Shown: positions 40,626 to 48,378 of the stretch, piece after piece | Numbering within the stretch: position 1 is the stretch's first letter | Layout of the letters: the number at the start of each line of letters is the position of its first letter | Assembly: GCA_903927345.1 (NCBI GenBank) | Contig: CAIYMO010000042.1 | Location: 1-64,000, forward strand | Reading direction: 5' to 3' | Origin: an uncultured Armatimonadota bacterium | Lineage (GTDB): Bacteria; Armatimonadota; Fimbriimonadia; Fimbriimonadales; Fimbriimonadaceae | DNA length: 64,000 bases | The notes under the pieces: generated by a model | Database searches by the model: none | The model's input: only the letters and a program-made list of their open reading frames with translations | Told to the model about the DNA's origin: nothing | Position numbers and translations under genes: made by a program

Positions 40626-41081
40626 CTAGCCGCCGTTAGCGGACAGTTTTTGCATCAGCGGATCGTACTTCTTGGTGAGAGCTTCGACGCTGGATTTCTT
40701 GCGCTCGGCCTTCCACCAGGTGGCGGAATCGAGCTTGCCAAACTTGGCGGAAATGATTCGGTCGATGGTCTCGCGTCCGCCGGCTTCGGGGATGTAGGTG
40801 CTGACGGTTTGGTATTTGATGGTCAGCATCTTTTTGGCGTGGATTGCGAGGAAGTAGTCGACGCCTTCGCCGTCGATCCACATGGAGTGCTCCTTCCCTT
40901 TCGCGTCTTTGAGGATGGCGTGGACGTAGTCGCCCACTTCGAAGCTCATCAGCTTTGCGGTGATGGTTTTGGTTGCCTTGACGATGTCTTTCTTGTCGTC
41001 AACCTTTTTGGTGGCTTGGGCATAAACCGAGCTCATGCAGACTACTGATGCCAAAACGACGGCGCACTTGAGAGTTTTCAT
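40626..41081 (-). CDS. Hypothetical secreted protein
   Basis: 151 residues with a signal peptide (MKTLKCAVVLASVVCMSSVYAQ). The mature part is about half charged residues (KKVDDKKDIVKATKTITAKL, then IDGEGVDYFLAIHAKKML), with a central beta-rich segment. I recognise no domain. It stands alone between the epimerase and the next minus-strand block. No Shine-Dalgarno; the CAAAAT near the start is a weak hexamer. Confidence 0.65.
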   Translation of the reverse strand: MKTLKCAVVLASVVCMSSVYAQATKKVDDKKDIVKATKTITAKLMSFEVGDYVHAILKDAKGKEHSMWIDGEGVDYFLAIHAKKMLTIKYQTVSTYIPEAGGRETIDRIISAKFGKLDSATWWKAERKKSSVEALTKKYDPLMQKLSANGG

Positions 41082-41118
41082 AAGGGATTTTGGGGTGTTC
41101 AGGAAGTTTTTGCGGAGT

Positions 41119-41673
41119 CTACCATCGCCATGCGGACTTCTCGGAGAGGCGCTTGATGACGGGTTTTCCGAGTTGGATCTTGGTGCCTTTTAGGGAGACG
41201 GCGTAGGTGAGGGAGCCGTAGAGCAAGGCCGAGGTTTCGTCTTTGGGGATGCTGCCGATAACGGAGACGCTGAGGGTGGTGGCGCTGAGCTTGGAGCCCA
41301 GGACGTCGAAGACGAACGACTTGTTGTTCTTCTTGGTGAACGCCAGGGTGGCGTCGGCTTGGACCTTTTTGAGGAGGTCGAGCTGAGTGCCGGACTTGGT
41401 GGCGATTACGGCGAGGGCGCGCGGCTCCCATTTGCCGGCTTGCATGGCGACGACAAAGGATTCGTCTTTGGAATAGGCGGCGTTCATTCCGCCGTGGTTT
41501 TCGCCTTCGAATCCGCTGAAACCTTTGAGGGTGCAGACGATCTTTTCGGTTTTGAGGTTTGCGAGCTGGTTGATGTCGTTCTCGCCGGACATTGCGTGGA
41601 CGATTCCCCAGGTTTTGGATGGCGAAATCGTCTGCGGGAAGGCTTGGAGGGCGAGTAAGGTGGCGATGATCAT
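41119..41673 (-). CDS. Hypothetical secreted protein
   Basis: 184 residues; a short hydrophobic N-terminus (MIIATLLALQAF) looks like a signal. The rest is mixed strands and helices, with no recognised domain. Its start overlaps the upstream cyanophycinase-like gene's stop by 4 bases, and that gene overlaps accB by 4 bases, so the three are translated as a unit. Its cellular role is unknown; co-expression with accB is the only hint. Confidence 0.65.
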   Translation of the reverse strand: MIIATLLALQAFPQTISPSKTWGIVHAMSGENDINQLANLKTEKIVCTLKGFSGFEGENHGGMNAAYSKDESFVVAMQAGKWEPRALAVIATKSGTQLDLLKKVQADATLAFTKKNNKSFVFDVLGSKLSATTLSVSVIGSIPKDETSALLYGSLTYAVSLKGTKIQLGKPVIKRLSEKSAWRW

Positions 41674-42371
41674 TGATTTAGTCTAGCTGGTTGACGGTTG
41701 GGGCTGGGGGTGGTTACGCGGAATTGGCTTTGCTCGCGCATCATGAAGCGCGGCTTGCCGTGGGTCTCTTCGATGAGTTGGTCTCGGAGGATGACCCACT
41801 CGCCTTCGTCGAGGCCGATGCTGTGGGCGGCGGTTCCTCGGAGGAACGCTCGTTTCATGCGCATTTCGCGGTTTCGTTTGACGAAGTGGGTGTCGATGAG
41901 GATATCGATGAGGCCGAATCCGGGTTCGACTGTGTCGTCGCGGAGCATGGGGTCTGAGACACACATTGCTCCTGCGCTTGTTCCGAACCAGTTGACTCCG
42001 CTTTGGATGGCGCGACTGAAGATCGAGTGTCCCCATTCGGCACCGAGGCGGGTGACGATGAGACGTTGGTCGCCGCCGGGGACCCAGATGCCTTTTGAGT
42101 TGAGGATTGCGGTCGAGAGAGCCTGTTTACGCTCGGCGGAGAGGTCGGAGTCGGCGAAGAGCTGGACGTTTGAGAATCCCTCTTTGATGAGGAAGTCTCG
42201 GCTCTTGGAGGCGTCGGCGGGGTCCTTGTGGGTTTGTCCGAGGACGACGATGGGGGCGTTCCAGCCACCACACAGGTCGGCGAACTTCTTGACCATTTCG
42301 CGAGTCGTCGGGCCTCCGCCGACGAGCATGAGGGCTCCGGCTTTTGCGGCGAGCAGCGACGCGAGGATCAT
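41670..42371 (-). CDS. Cyanophycinase-like / S51 peptidase
   Basis: 233 residues with the S51 nucleophile elbow GTSAGA (Ser132) and the downstream IDTHFVKRNREMR stretch (His162, RNR) of cyanophycinase/dipeptidase E-like serine hydrolases. S51 enzymes cut Asp-containing peptides; cyanophycinases degrade the cyanophycin polymer. No cyanophycin synthetase is near, so a peptide substrate is as likely. The start residues may be a signal peptide, which would fit extracellular cyanophycinases. Coupled by 4-base overlaps to accB upstream and to the next hypothetical gene. Confidence 0.83.
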   Translation of the reverse strand: MILASLLAAKAGALMLVGGGPTTREMVKKFADLCGGWNAPIVVLGQTHKDPADASKSRDFLIKEGFSNVQLFADSDLSAERKQALSTAILNSKGIWVPGGDQRLIVTRLGAEWGHSIFSRAIQSGVNWFGTSAGAMCVSDPMLRDDTVEPGFGLIDILIDTHFVKRNREMRMKRAFLRGTAAHSIGLDEGEWVILRDQLIEETHGKPRFMMREQSQFRVTTPSPNRQPARLNQ

Positions 42372-42826
42372 CCGATGTACATGAGGGGATCACCGGGGTT
42401 GACCAGCGAGCCACCTTCGGCGACGACTTTTTTGACGGTTCCGCTGACACTGGCGTGGATCTCGTTAAAGACCTTCATTGCCTCGATGAGGCCGATGACT
42501 TGGCCGGCGGTGACGGTGTCACCTTCTTTGACATAGGGGTCAGCCGATGGGCTGGAGGATGCGTAGAAGATTCCCATCATCGGGCTACTGATTGGGGTGC
42601 CCGCTTGGACTGGGGCGGCTACAGGAGCGGGGGCGGAGACGGTTTCTTCAACACCTTGCTCGAGGACCATTTGGGGAGCGGTAGCGGCGGCAACGAATTG
42701 GGGGCGCTGGCGTCGGAGAACAATCTTGAAGTCGTCAACTTCTAGCGTAGCCTCGGACAAGTTGTATTCCGAGATTAGCTTCGCTACCTCGTCAATGTGT
42801 CCCTGAAACTTCTTATGATCGCCCAT
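42368..42826 (-). CDS. accB: Biotin carboxyl carrier protein of acetyl-CoA carboxylase
   Basis: 152 residues. The biotinyl lysine is Lys118 in IEAMKVF; the N-terminus (KKFQGHIDEVAKLISEYNLSEATLEV) is the AccB helix and the Ala/Pro-rich linker spans about 45-75. It carries CO2-biotin between AccC and the transferase in fatty-acid synthesis. AccC normally follows accB directly but here the next gene is a cyanophycinase-like peptidase, so accC lies elsewhere. A CATAAT hexamer and AAGG precede the ATG. Confidence 0.94.
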   Translation of the reverse strand: MGDHKKFQGHIDEVAKLISEYNLSEATLEVDDFKIVLRRQRPQFVAAATAPQMVLEQGVEETVSAPAPVAAPVQAGTPISSPMMGIFYASSSPSADPYVKEGDTVTAGQVIGLIEAMKVFNEIHASVSGTVKKVVAEGGSLVNPGDPLMYIG

Positions 42827-42838
42827 GCTATGCCCTTA

Positions 42839-43279
42839 TTATGACTTAACGGCGACAAAGACGCCTGTAAAGAGTGCGGCTTCCTCGCCTTGACAGAGGA
42901 CGTCGACTTTTAGTTCGATGCGGGCGGAGCCTCGGCGATCGAAGGAATCGATGAAGGATCTGATCTGAGCGTCGGAGGGGGGACGGAGTTCAGCGCTAAA
43001 GGAAGCTTGCACGGGATGGGTGTATTCGATGCTGCTTTTGGAGATTACGATGTTGGGGGGAACGGTGCGTTCGCGCATCATGACCCAGATCCATGCCCAG
43101 CCGGCGAGGGTGGCGATGCTGGCGATGGAGCCACCGAACCCGGTTCCTCGGTGGTTGCGGTTTGGTTCGAGGGGGCATTCGAGGAGAACCCGCGCGGGAG
43201 AGGCGATGACAACTTTGATCCCCATCGCGGTTGTGATGGGGATGTTTTCGGCGAGATATGTCTGTAACGCGGTCTCCAA
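42839..43279 (-). CDS. YiiD C-terminal-like thioesterase
   Basis: 146 residues from TTG 43279 (GTAGG 6 bases upstream). The sequence LLECPLEPNRNHRGTGFGGSIAS matches the YiiD_C thioesterase group, a hot-dog fold with the substrate loop and a conserved NH-x-GTxFGGS. It probably hydrolyses acyl-thioesters in the cytosol. The longer frame to 43375 would overlap the anti-sigma gene by 56 bases and gives no family match, so the TTG is preferred. Next to accB in the same direction, with a 12-base gap. Confidence 0.75.
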   Translation of the reverse strand: METALQTYLAENIPITTAMGIKVVIASPARVLLECPLEPNRNHRGTGFGGSIASIATLAGWAWIWVMMRERTVPPNIVISKSSIEYTHPVQASFSAELRPPSDAQIRSFIDSFDRRGSARIELKVDVLCQGEEAALFTGVFVAVKS

Positions 43280-43319
43280 GCTTGGCCTACTTTTCTCTCT
43301 ATGACCGTACCCGAAGCTG

Positions 43320-43595
43320 TTACTGGGCCGGGTTTGAGAGAGAGTCGAGAAGATTAGATAAGTCTTGCTCGCCAAAAGGTTTCTCGCCGTTGCGAATTGT
43401 TTCGGAATAGGCTTCTCGGACGGCGGCTTGATAGCATTCCAGAGCTTCGAGAGCTTCGGCGCAGTGCGAGCATTTCTCGACGTGCTTGCGCACGTATTTC
43501 ATGAACAAGCCGTTGGAGTCGCTTCCTTCGGCGATCTTCTCGATGCTCGAGATCACGTGAGGGCAGGGGCGGAGTTTGGGTTCTGTGTTTGTCAC
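43320..43595 (-). CDS. Zinc-finger (ZAS) anti-sigma factor, soluble
   Basis: 91 residues. The zinc motif H38-x3-C42-x2-C45 (KHVEKCSHC) is complete. There is no TM segment, so it is a cytosolic anti-sigma factor of the small ZAS type. Its ATG overlaps the sigma-factor stop by 4 bases. In such pairs the zinc site often senses redox state. The downstream thioesterase starts 40 bases away. Confidence 0.8.
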   Translation of the reverse strand: MTNTEPKLRPCPHVISSIEKIAEGSDSNGLFMKYVRKHVEKCSHCAEALEALECYQAAVREAYSETIRNGEKPFGEQDLSNLLDSLSNPAQ

Positions 43596-44170
43596 GCTGG
43601 GTTCACCATAAAGTGGAGTTTTGCGGCTAGCTTGAGCCTTGCTCGAGAGAGTCTCGAGCGGACGGTGCCGACGGGGATACCGAGGATGTCGGCGGCTTCT
43701 TCGTAGTCAAATTGGTTCATGTCGACGAGTTCGACAACTTCGCGTTGCTCTTCGGGGAGTTCGGCGAGGGCTTGGTTGAGGATCTCGCGGGTGTCGGAGT
43801 TGTCGGCGTCACGCTGACCGTCGTGGGGTGGGATGTGGGCTTCGTAGCCGCCGTCTTCTTCGGAGAAGTCGACGATACGGCGATCTTTGCGCTTCATCAT
43901 GAGGAACTCGTTTCGGGCGACGGTAGCGAGCCATGAGATTGTTCGGTTGCTCAGTTCGAGCTTGCCGGCCATGTAGCTTTGGAAGCCTTTGATGATTGCT
44001 TCTTGGGCGATGTCTCGGGCGAGCTCTGAGTTGGAGCCGGCGAGTTGCCTGGCGAAGGCATTCAGCCTCGGAAGCAGGGGCGCCAAGAACCGTTCGAAGT
44101 CTTCCCTTCTTGGTTCTTGCTTAATGCGGGGGATTTCCATTGTTAACGAGACCACGGCTAGAGAGAGCAT
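43592..44170 (-). CDS. ECF RNA polymerase sigma factor
   Basis: About 192 residues. Region 2 (NSELARDIAQEAIIKGFQSY) and region 4 (YEEAADILGIPVGTVRSRLSRARLKL) are both clear; the residues between include a linker of Asp and Glu. Coupled to the soluble ZAS anti-sigma gene by a 4-base overlap. The start could be ATG 44170, ATG 44140 or TTG 44185; 44170 is preceded by GAGAAG. A strong intrinsic terminator (44221-44262) separates it from the upstream barrel/lipoprotein unit. Confidence 0.88.
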   Translation of the reverse strand: MLSLAVVSLTMEIPRIKQEPRREDFERFLAPLLPRLNAFARQLAGSNSELARDIAQEAIIKGFQSYMAGKLELSNRTISWLATVARNEFLMMKRKDRRIVDFSEEDGGYEAHIPPHDGQRDADNSDTREILNQALAELPEEQREVVELVDMNQFDYEEAADILGIPVGTVRSRLSRARLKLAAKLHFMVNPA

Positions 44171-44220
44171 GTTTGTGCTTCTCAATTCGTTCCGAATATG
44201 TCGGTTTTTGATCGGGAATC

Positions 44221-44262
44221 ATAAAAAAGAGAGCCGAGTCCCGTTTGGGATCGGCTCTCTTT
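44221..44262 (-). terminator. Rho-independent terminator of the barrel/lipoprotein unit
   Basis: 12-bp perfect outer stem (44226-44237 with 44251-44262) plus an inner TCCC/GGGA stem, followed on the minus strand by a run of Ts (44221-44228). It lies 44 bases after the 44306 stop and before the sigma gene. Confidence 0.85.
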
Positions 44263-44305
44263 ATAGTTACTCACGGTCAGAGACAGCGAGTTGTTGAGTT
44301 CAGGC

Positions 44306-44440
44306 TTACTTAGAAGCGTCGGTGCCGTAGCCTGTATCGCTGCTTGCACCAGCAACGCCAGGAACTGCGCCGCCGCAACCGATGAAGATCAGAGCCATGA
44401 TAGCGAACAAGACGAGAGCGAGCGCTTTGAGGTTTTTCAT
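44306..44440 (-). CDS. 44-residue small lipoprotein
   Basis: The protein begins MKNLKALALVLF and its signal ends IFIGC, giving a lipidated Cys at about residue 22; the mature tail is Gly/Ala/Ser-rich and short (about 23 residues), ending near GYGTDASK. The ATG overlaps the stop of the upstream barrel gene by one base (TAATG), so it is translated with it. I know no named family. As a tiny lipoprotein tied to an outer-membrane barrel it may tether or plug the barrel; this is inferred. It is shorter than the usual annotation cut-off. Confidence 0.72.
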   Translation of the reverse strand: MKNLKALALVLFAIMALIFIGCGGAVPGVAGASSDTGYGTDASK

Positions 44441-45129
44441 TAGAACTTGCCTCCGATTCCGAAGGTGAATGCGTACTTGTTGCCGACCGAGCTGTTGAGC
44501 GAGAATCGGGTGGTGTCGCCGAGGGTGTTGGTGACTCCGATGAAACCATCAACGCCGTCGAAGAGCTGGTGGCTCAGTCGAGCGTTGACGAGGATGTTTC
44601 GCTTTGGAGCTCCGGTGGTTTCGTCAACGGTCGAGTAACCGGAAACGATGCCGCCGAGTTCGACGCTGAGATCATTTGCACCGAAGATGGTGAAGGTCTT
44701 GGTCAGGAAGAGAGCGTTTGCAGAGGTCGCTCCGGAGTAACCCTTGAACGAAAGGTTAATCGAATCGGTGAGAGCTCGGCTGTATCCGTAAACGAACGAG
44801 GTGGAGCTGTCAGCGGTGGTGGAAGGGAATGCGAAACCGAGTGAGTAGGTTGCGCCGGTTCCTCCGACCTGTGAAGAGAAGCCGAATTCGAAGTCGTTTC
44901 CGCCAGTGGTGACGGTGCCGATGGTTCGGTCGCTTTGGACGGCCTTGAGGTGGAACGCACTGCCGTCCTCGTTAGCTGCCTTGTAGCTGTAGCTTCGGTA
45001 GGTGGTTTCGGTTCCGCCGAAGGTCTGTGCTCGAAGTTGGAGCGATTGGCTGCCGCCCGTTGAATCTGCCATTGCAACCTGGCCGACCATAGCAACCAGA
45101 GTTCCAAGAATAATGTTTGTGGTTTTCAT
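44440..45129 (-). CDS. Outer-membrane beta-barrel-like protein
   Basis: 229 residues with a signal peptide (MKTTNIILGTLVAMVGQVAMA). The mature part is rich in Gly, Ser, Thr and aromatic residues with alternating polar/hydrophobic strands, and ends FTFGIGGKF, the C-terminal Phe used by barrel insertion. No family assigned. A TATATT hexamer and a GGGGAA site precede the ATG; the 45201 extension is rejected because it lacks signal character. It is followed directly by the small lipoprotein gene and a strong terminator. Confidence 0.75.
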   Translation of the reverse strand: MKTTNIILGTLVAMVGQVAMADSTGGSQSLQLRAQTFGGTETTYRSYSYKAANEDGSAFHLKAVQSDRTIGTVTTGGNDFEFGFSSQVGGTGATYSLGFAFPSTTADSSTSFVYGYSRALTDSINLSFKGYSGATSANALFLTKTFTIFGANDLSVELGGIVSGYSTVDETTGAPKRNILVNARLSHQLFDGVDGFIGVTNTLGDTTRFSLNSSVGNKYAFTFGIGGKF

Positions 45130-45233
45130 AATTCCCCACGAACAATATACCAAGAACCCGGCAATTATTCTATGCGCTTGAGGTTCATTCGACGGACGCA
45201 ACTTAGGTGTGATTCGCGCTCAGGGCTTCTTAC

Positions 45234-46100
45234 CTATATCTTCGTCAAAGTTATGACTTTGCCATTCACCTGAACTTTGTAGCGGGCGGCGGCGGCGATG
45301 TCAGCCAAGAAGCCCCAGGGGCTTCCCTTTTCGTCGATCTGGGCGACGTTGATCACTTTCACGTTGCCCGTGCTGGTGTTCCAGGTCACCTTTGTTTTGG
45401 AGGTGTTTAGGGCGTAGGATCCGCCGGGACGGATCAACGTGAGAAGTTCTTTGATTCGGCAGGTGGGACGACCGCCGACCATATGGACGAGGCGAATTTC
45501 GAGGCCGGTGCTGAGGAAAACCTTCCAGGGAGTCGCGTTGCTGACCATGTCCGGTGGTGGTGACTGATTCATCCCACTTGCAATGCGAGCGACCATGTCA
45601 GCTTTTTGGACGCGCATTCCGGGGCACGTTTTGTTGGTCTGAGGGTCGTCTCGGTGGAACTTGAGGGATTCGGGAGTGGCGTTGATCCGTTTATTCAGTA
45701 GGGCGATTGCCCGTACCGCATTATCGCGGACGAGGTCTCCGCGACCGGTGTTGAACTCCTCGCTGTCGTACTCTCCGAGCATCTCGACGCCCCAGCTGTT
45801 TCGGTTGAAGCTGACCGCATGGACGCCGCGTTTGTCGAGCCTTTGGAAGACGATGATGCCATCGGTGCGGTCATCGATGAACAGGTGCGGTGCGCCATTC
45901 CAGCCCAGTTCATCTTGGTAGTAGGCGAGAAGGTTGCGGAGGTGCTGATCCGTAAGACCGTCAGGACGGGAGGCTAAGGTGGGAGCACCGGTGTGGTGCA
46001 AGGTGACGAATTCGGGTTGAAAGTCGGAAAAGCTAATCGACCCCAGATAAGCATCGAATTCGTCCGGGCGGAAACGGCGACCGACAAAGGAAATTGGCAT
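45234..46100 (-). CDS. Peptidoglycan amidase (Amidase_2 / PGRP fold)
   Basis: 288 residues. Zinc ligands and the catalytic site match amidase_2: VTLHHTGAP near the N-terminus, GWNGAPHLFIDD, SWGVEMLGEYD and FHRDDPQTNKTCPG with the Cys ligand. It cleaves the amide bond between MurNAc and L-Ala. No signal peptide is visible, so the protein may act in the cytosol, be exported by another route, or serve as a recycling or phage-type enzyme. The C-terminal 100 residues (about 190-288) contain copper-amine-oxidase-N-like beta segments with VKVINVAQID. A TTGACA -35 (46132-46137) and TCTTAG -10 at 17-base spacing support ATG 46100. Confidence 0.85.
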   Translation of the reverse strand: MPISFVGRRFRPDEFDAYLGSISFSDFQPEFVTLHHTGAPTLASRPDGLTDQHLRNLLAYYQDELGWNGAPHLFIDDRTDGIIVFQRLDKRGVHAVSFNRNSWGVEMLGEYDSEEFNTGRGDLVRDNAVRAIALLNKRINATPESLKFHRDDPQTNKTCPGMRVQKADMVARIASGMNQSPPPDMVSNATPWKVFLSTGLEIRLVHMVGGRPTCRIKELLTLIRPGGSYALNTSKTKVTWNTSTGNVKVINVAQIDEKGSPWGFLADIAAAARYKVQVNGKVITLTKI

Positions 46101-46243
46101 GAACATCTCTAAGACGGTTTGCGGACCGGTTTGTCAACCAGATATTCCATGCGGCGTGTTGGCGTAAGCAAACCACTTTTGCTGACCAATAATATTCCGG
46201 ACGACCGAAGGCGCGTGCCGAACGTCTGGGTAAGTGCCAACCG

Positions 46244-47116
46244 ATGGAACAAGACGCTCAGAAAACAAGAGATGACGCCAATATCTGGCTGGCACGTCTG
46301 TCTCCGTTGCTCACTCCGAAACCGGGGTTGAGCCAGGACGAGGTCGAAAAGAATATCAACACGTTGCGCTCGCTCCAAGAGGAAGCATCTGAGTTGCAGT
46401 ATCGCCTTGGTTCGCTCTGGGAGCCAGGGGACTTGGAACTCTCAAATACGTTTGGTAACGCTGTCACTCAGTTGCCTTCGTTGGAAGCTGATTTTCGAAC
46501 CCGACTCGCGAATCAGAGATTCCCAGGACCTCCGGTGGACTTGGAATCGATTCAGGAACGCTTGGCAGAGCGGGAAGCGCAGCAGGAACTCGGGATTCCT
46601 ACATCGGTGCACAACGCACTGTCGCTGAGCATGCAGACCTCGCCTCGGAATCTGGCCGCCGCCGGGGGACTTTCGATTTTTGCGCTGGGTTGGAATTCGT
46701 TTACGTTGATGCACGCCGTCCTCATGATCGGAGGGATGTGGAAGGCGATGGGACCAGTAGCGCTCTTCCTTTTGCTGTTTTACGCGATCTTCTTTGGGGC
46801 GGGATTTGCGATGATTTGGGGAGTTATTGAAGCTCTTTCGATTGAGGAAATTGAGCTAACAGGACGGTCTCTTGTGATCAAGAAGTCCATTGGGAAATGG
46901 GTTCGAACGAAAGTGATTGACCTTGATCCTGAGTCGCGGGCGGTAGTTGGAATTGCTCTGACGGGAATTCGGTCGAGTAACAAGAACGTGCCTCAGCGCG
47001 CAGTTTTGATGACGGACGCAAAAGGGAAAGAGGTTGCGTTTGGTGCAGGCTCAACCCAAGAGATGAAGACCCGGATTGCTCGGCAGATTAACGAGTATTT
47101 AGGCGTGCGGGTTTAG
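46244..47116 (+). CDS. Two-TM membrane protein, unrecognised
   Basis: 290 residues. Residues 1-110 are a charged coiled-coil-like N-terminus (EVEKNINTLRSLQEEASELQYRLG); two TM helices lie near 150-170 and 175-197; the C-terminus (about 210-290) looks like a PH-like beta domain (IELTGRSLVIKKSIGKW). No family name can be given. It is monocistronic and divergent from the amidase gene. A TAAGTG hexamer 7 bases before ATG 46244 is a possible -10. The neighbours give no functional hint. Confidence 0.55.
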   Translation: MEQDAQKTRDDANIWLARLSPLLTPKPGLSQDEVEKNINTLRSLQEEASELQYRLGSLWEPGDLELSNTFGNAVTQLPSLEADFRTRLANQRFPGPPVDLESIQERLAEREAQQELGIPTSVHNALSLSMQTSPRNLAAAGGLSIFALGWNSFTLMHAVLMIGGMWKAMGPVALFLLLFYAIFFGAGFAMIWGVIEALSIEEIELTGRSLVIKKSIGKWVRTKVIDLDPESRAVVGIALTGIRSSNKNVPQRAVLMTDAKGKEVAFGAGSTQEMKTRIARQINEYLGVRV

Positions 47117-47146
47117 TCCCGCACCGGAGCCCGCTCCAGATCTTCG

Positions 47147-48103
47147 TCAAACTCGGGCAACGACTACGTCTTCGACAAGTCCCGCAGGAAGGGTGAGCCA
47201 GTCGTCCGTTGTTGACAAGAATCTGACTCTTTCGACGCCTTGGGAGTGAGCCGTTCGGAAGACTTTCAGTTGAAGCTGGGCGAGTCCCGATCCACCACCA
47301 ACGAGTACGGCGAGCAGGTCTTGGGTTTGGATAAAGGCCTGAGCGGCGACCACTTGAGCATCCTGTTCGAGCCAGGCAACGAATCCGTCACCTTCTTCTG
47401 CGAGAAGAGTCAATTGTTTTGCGAAGCTCGGTTGGAGGTTCGGGATGAAACGCCGGAGGAGCTCGATGGCATCGCCAAGATCATCGAACGAGGAGTGCTT
47501 GAGTTCGGCTTGTTCGAAGGTAGGCATCCATGCGGCGGCCTTGGGGGTTACCATCATTTCAATGGTCTCAGTCAGCGGCATTAATGCTCCCATTGGGCGC
47601 ACTTTGCGAAGTTGCTTGGTCATCGGGAAGTCCGTGACGTAGGCGCCGGGGCCGAGATAGGCGGAGGGTCTTCGAAGGACAATCGCTTCGAAATTGGTTT
47701 TGAGGATGTGCTCGCGCAGTTGGAGTTCGACGGCATCCCACGTTGCTTTGGGATCGGACGCAACGATATGCATTCCGAACTCAGTGGAATCGTAGCCGAG
47801 CATTTTGATGTTCTTTTTGGGCTTGAAGAGTTTGCGCTTTGGCTCGAGGAGTGGAACGATGGCGCATAGCTCGCCGCCATCAAACACCGTTACCGTGAGC
47901 GGAATGTAGTCGCGGCGATACTTCGAGTATTCGTGCTGAACGAGTGGCCATACTGCTTGGGGGTCAGCTCCTCGCGTCTTTTCAAAGAGTCTTCGCCAGT
48001 GTGGCTCGGTTGCCTCGTACCCATCCCAACCCCGAACAATGCGAGTTGTGAGTTTGAGAACCTTTGGTTCAGTTCCGGTTTGCGATGGTGTGAGCACAGA
48101 CAT
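47147..48103 (-). CDS. GNAT/BioF2-like acyltransferase
   Basis: 318 residues. The C-terminal part (about 215-318), with a beta strand then GFVAWLEQDAQVVAAQAF and GGGSGLAQLQL, resembles the acetyl-CoA-binding half of GNAT/FemAB-BioF2-like proteins; the N-terminal half is not recognised. Such proteins transfer acyl groups, sometimes in cellulose-like or capsule export loci. No neighbour helps to identify the substrate. TAATTT lies 8 bases before the ATG and there is no ribosome site. It converges on the two-TM membrane-protein gene. Confidence 0.5.
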   Translation of the reverse strand: MSVLTPSQTGTEPKVLKLTTRIVRGWDGYEATEPHWRRLFEKTRGADPQAVWPLVQHEYSKYRRDYIPLTVTVFDGGELCAIVPLLEPKRKLFKPKKNIKMLGYDSTEFGMHIVASDPKATWDAVELQLREHILKTNFEAIVLRRPSAYLGPGAYVTDFPMTKQLRKVRPMGALMPLTETIEMMVTPKAAAWMPTFEQAELKHSSFDDLGDAIELLRRFIPNLQPSFAKQLTLLAEEGDGFVAWLEQDAQVVAAQAFIQTQDLLAVLVGGGSGLAQLQLKVFRTAHSQGVERVRFLSTTDDWLTLPAGLVEDVVVARV

Positions 48104-48147
48104 TTAGCTTCAAATTAAGGGTGCAAAATTCATGCCAGCCGCCCCGG

Positions 48148-48176
48148 TTGACGGACGAAAAAACGTAGGGTATTAT
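48148..48176 (+). promoter_or_regulatory. tRNA-Ile promoter
   Basis: TTGACG (48148-48153), a 17-base spacer and TATTAT (48171-48176) precede the tRNA by 11 bases. This is the clearest full sigma-70 promoter in the window, and it shows that the organism uses a normal -10/-35 consensus when a -35 is present. Confidence 0.75.
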
Positions 48177-48187
48177 CTATGGGTTCC

Positions 48188-48264
48188 GGGCTAATAGCTC
48201 AGTTGGTTAGAGCACACCCCTGATAAGGGTGAGGTCGCAGGTTCGAGTCCCGCTTGGCCCACCA
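48188..48264 (+). tRNA. tRNA-Ile (anticodon GAT)
   Basis: 77 bases with an encoded CCA. Acceptor GGGCTAA/TTGGCCC, D arm GCTC/GAGC, anticodon loop CTGATAA (GAT), T loop TTCGAGT. It is not in an rRNA operon here, since no 16S or 23S flanks it. A hairpin (GGAACTT...AAGTTCC, 48273-48304) follows but lacks a T-run. Confidence 0.95.
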
Positions 48265-48322
48265 TTCCCCCCGGAACTTCCACCCTTTGCGTTTCGCAAG
48301 TTCCGCTCCAATTCGTTGATTC

Positions 48323-48336
48323 GGCAATCGATTGCC
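48323..48336. promoter_or_regulatory. 14-bp palindrome upstream of the GH109-like gene
   Basis: GGCAATCGATTGCC is perfectly self-complementary and lies about 45 bases upstream of the expected transcription start (TAAGAT -10 at 48363-48368). A regulator half-site is possible. Confidence 0.35.
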
Positions 48337-48378
48337 TAACGGATTCCTCTATTTTCAAGCGGTAAGATCGTCTCTAAC

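Noticed and set aside
42839-43375. Longer thioesterase start at 43375
   Set aside because: Would overlap the anti-sigma gene by 56 bases and adds no recognised sequence.
44310-44552. 80-codon frame over the barrel/lipoprotein junction
   Set aside because: Out of frame with both real genes, Ser/Arg-rich shadow.
48273-48304. Terminator after tRNA-Ile
   Set aside because: Good stem but no T-run follows; may be a processing hairpin, not claimed as a terminator.
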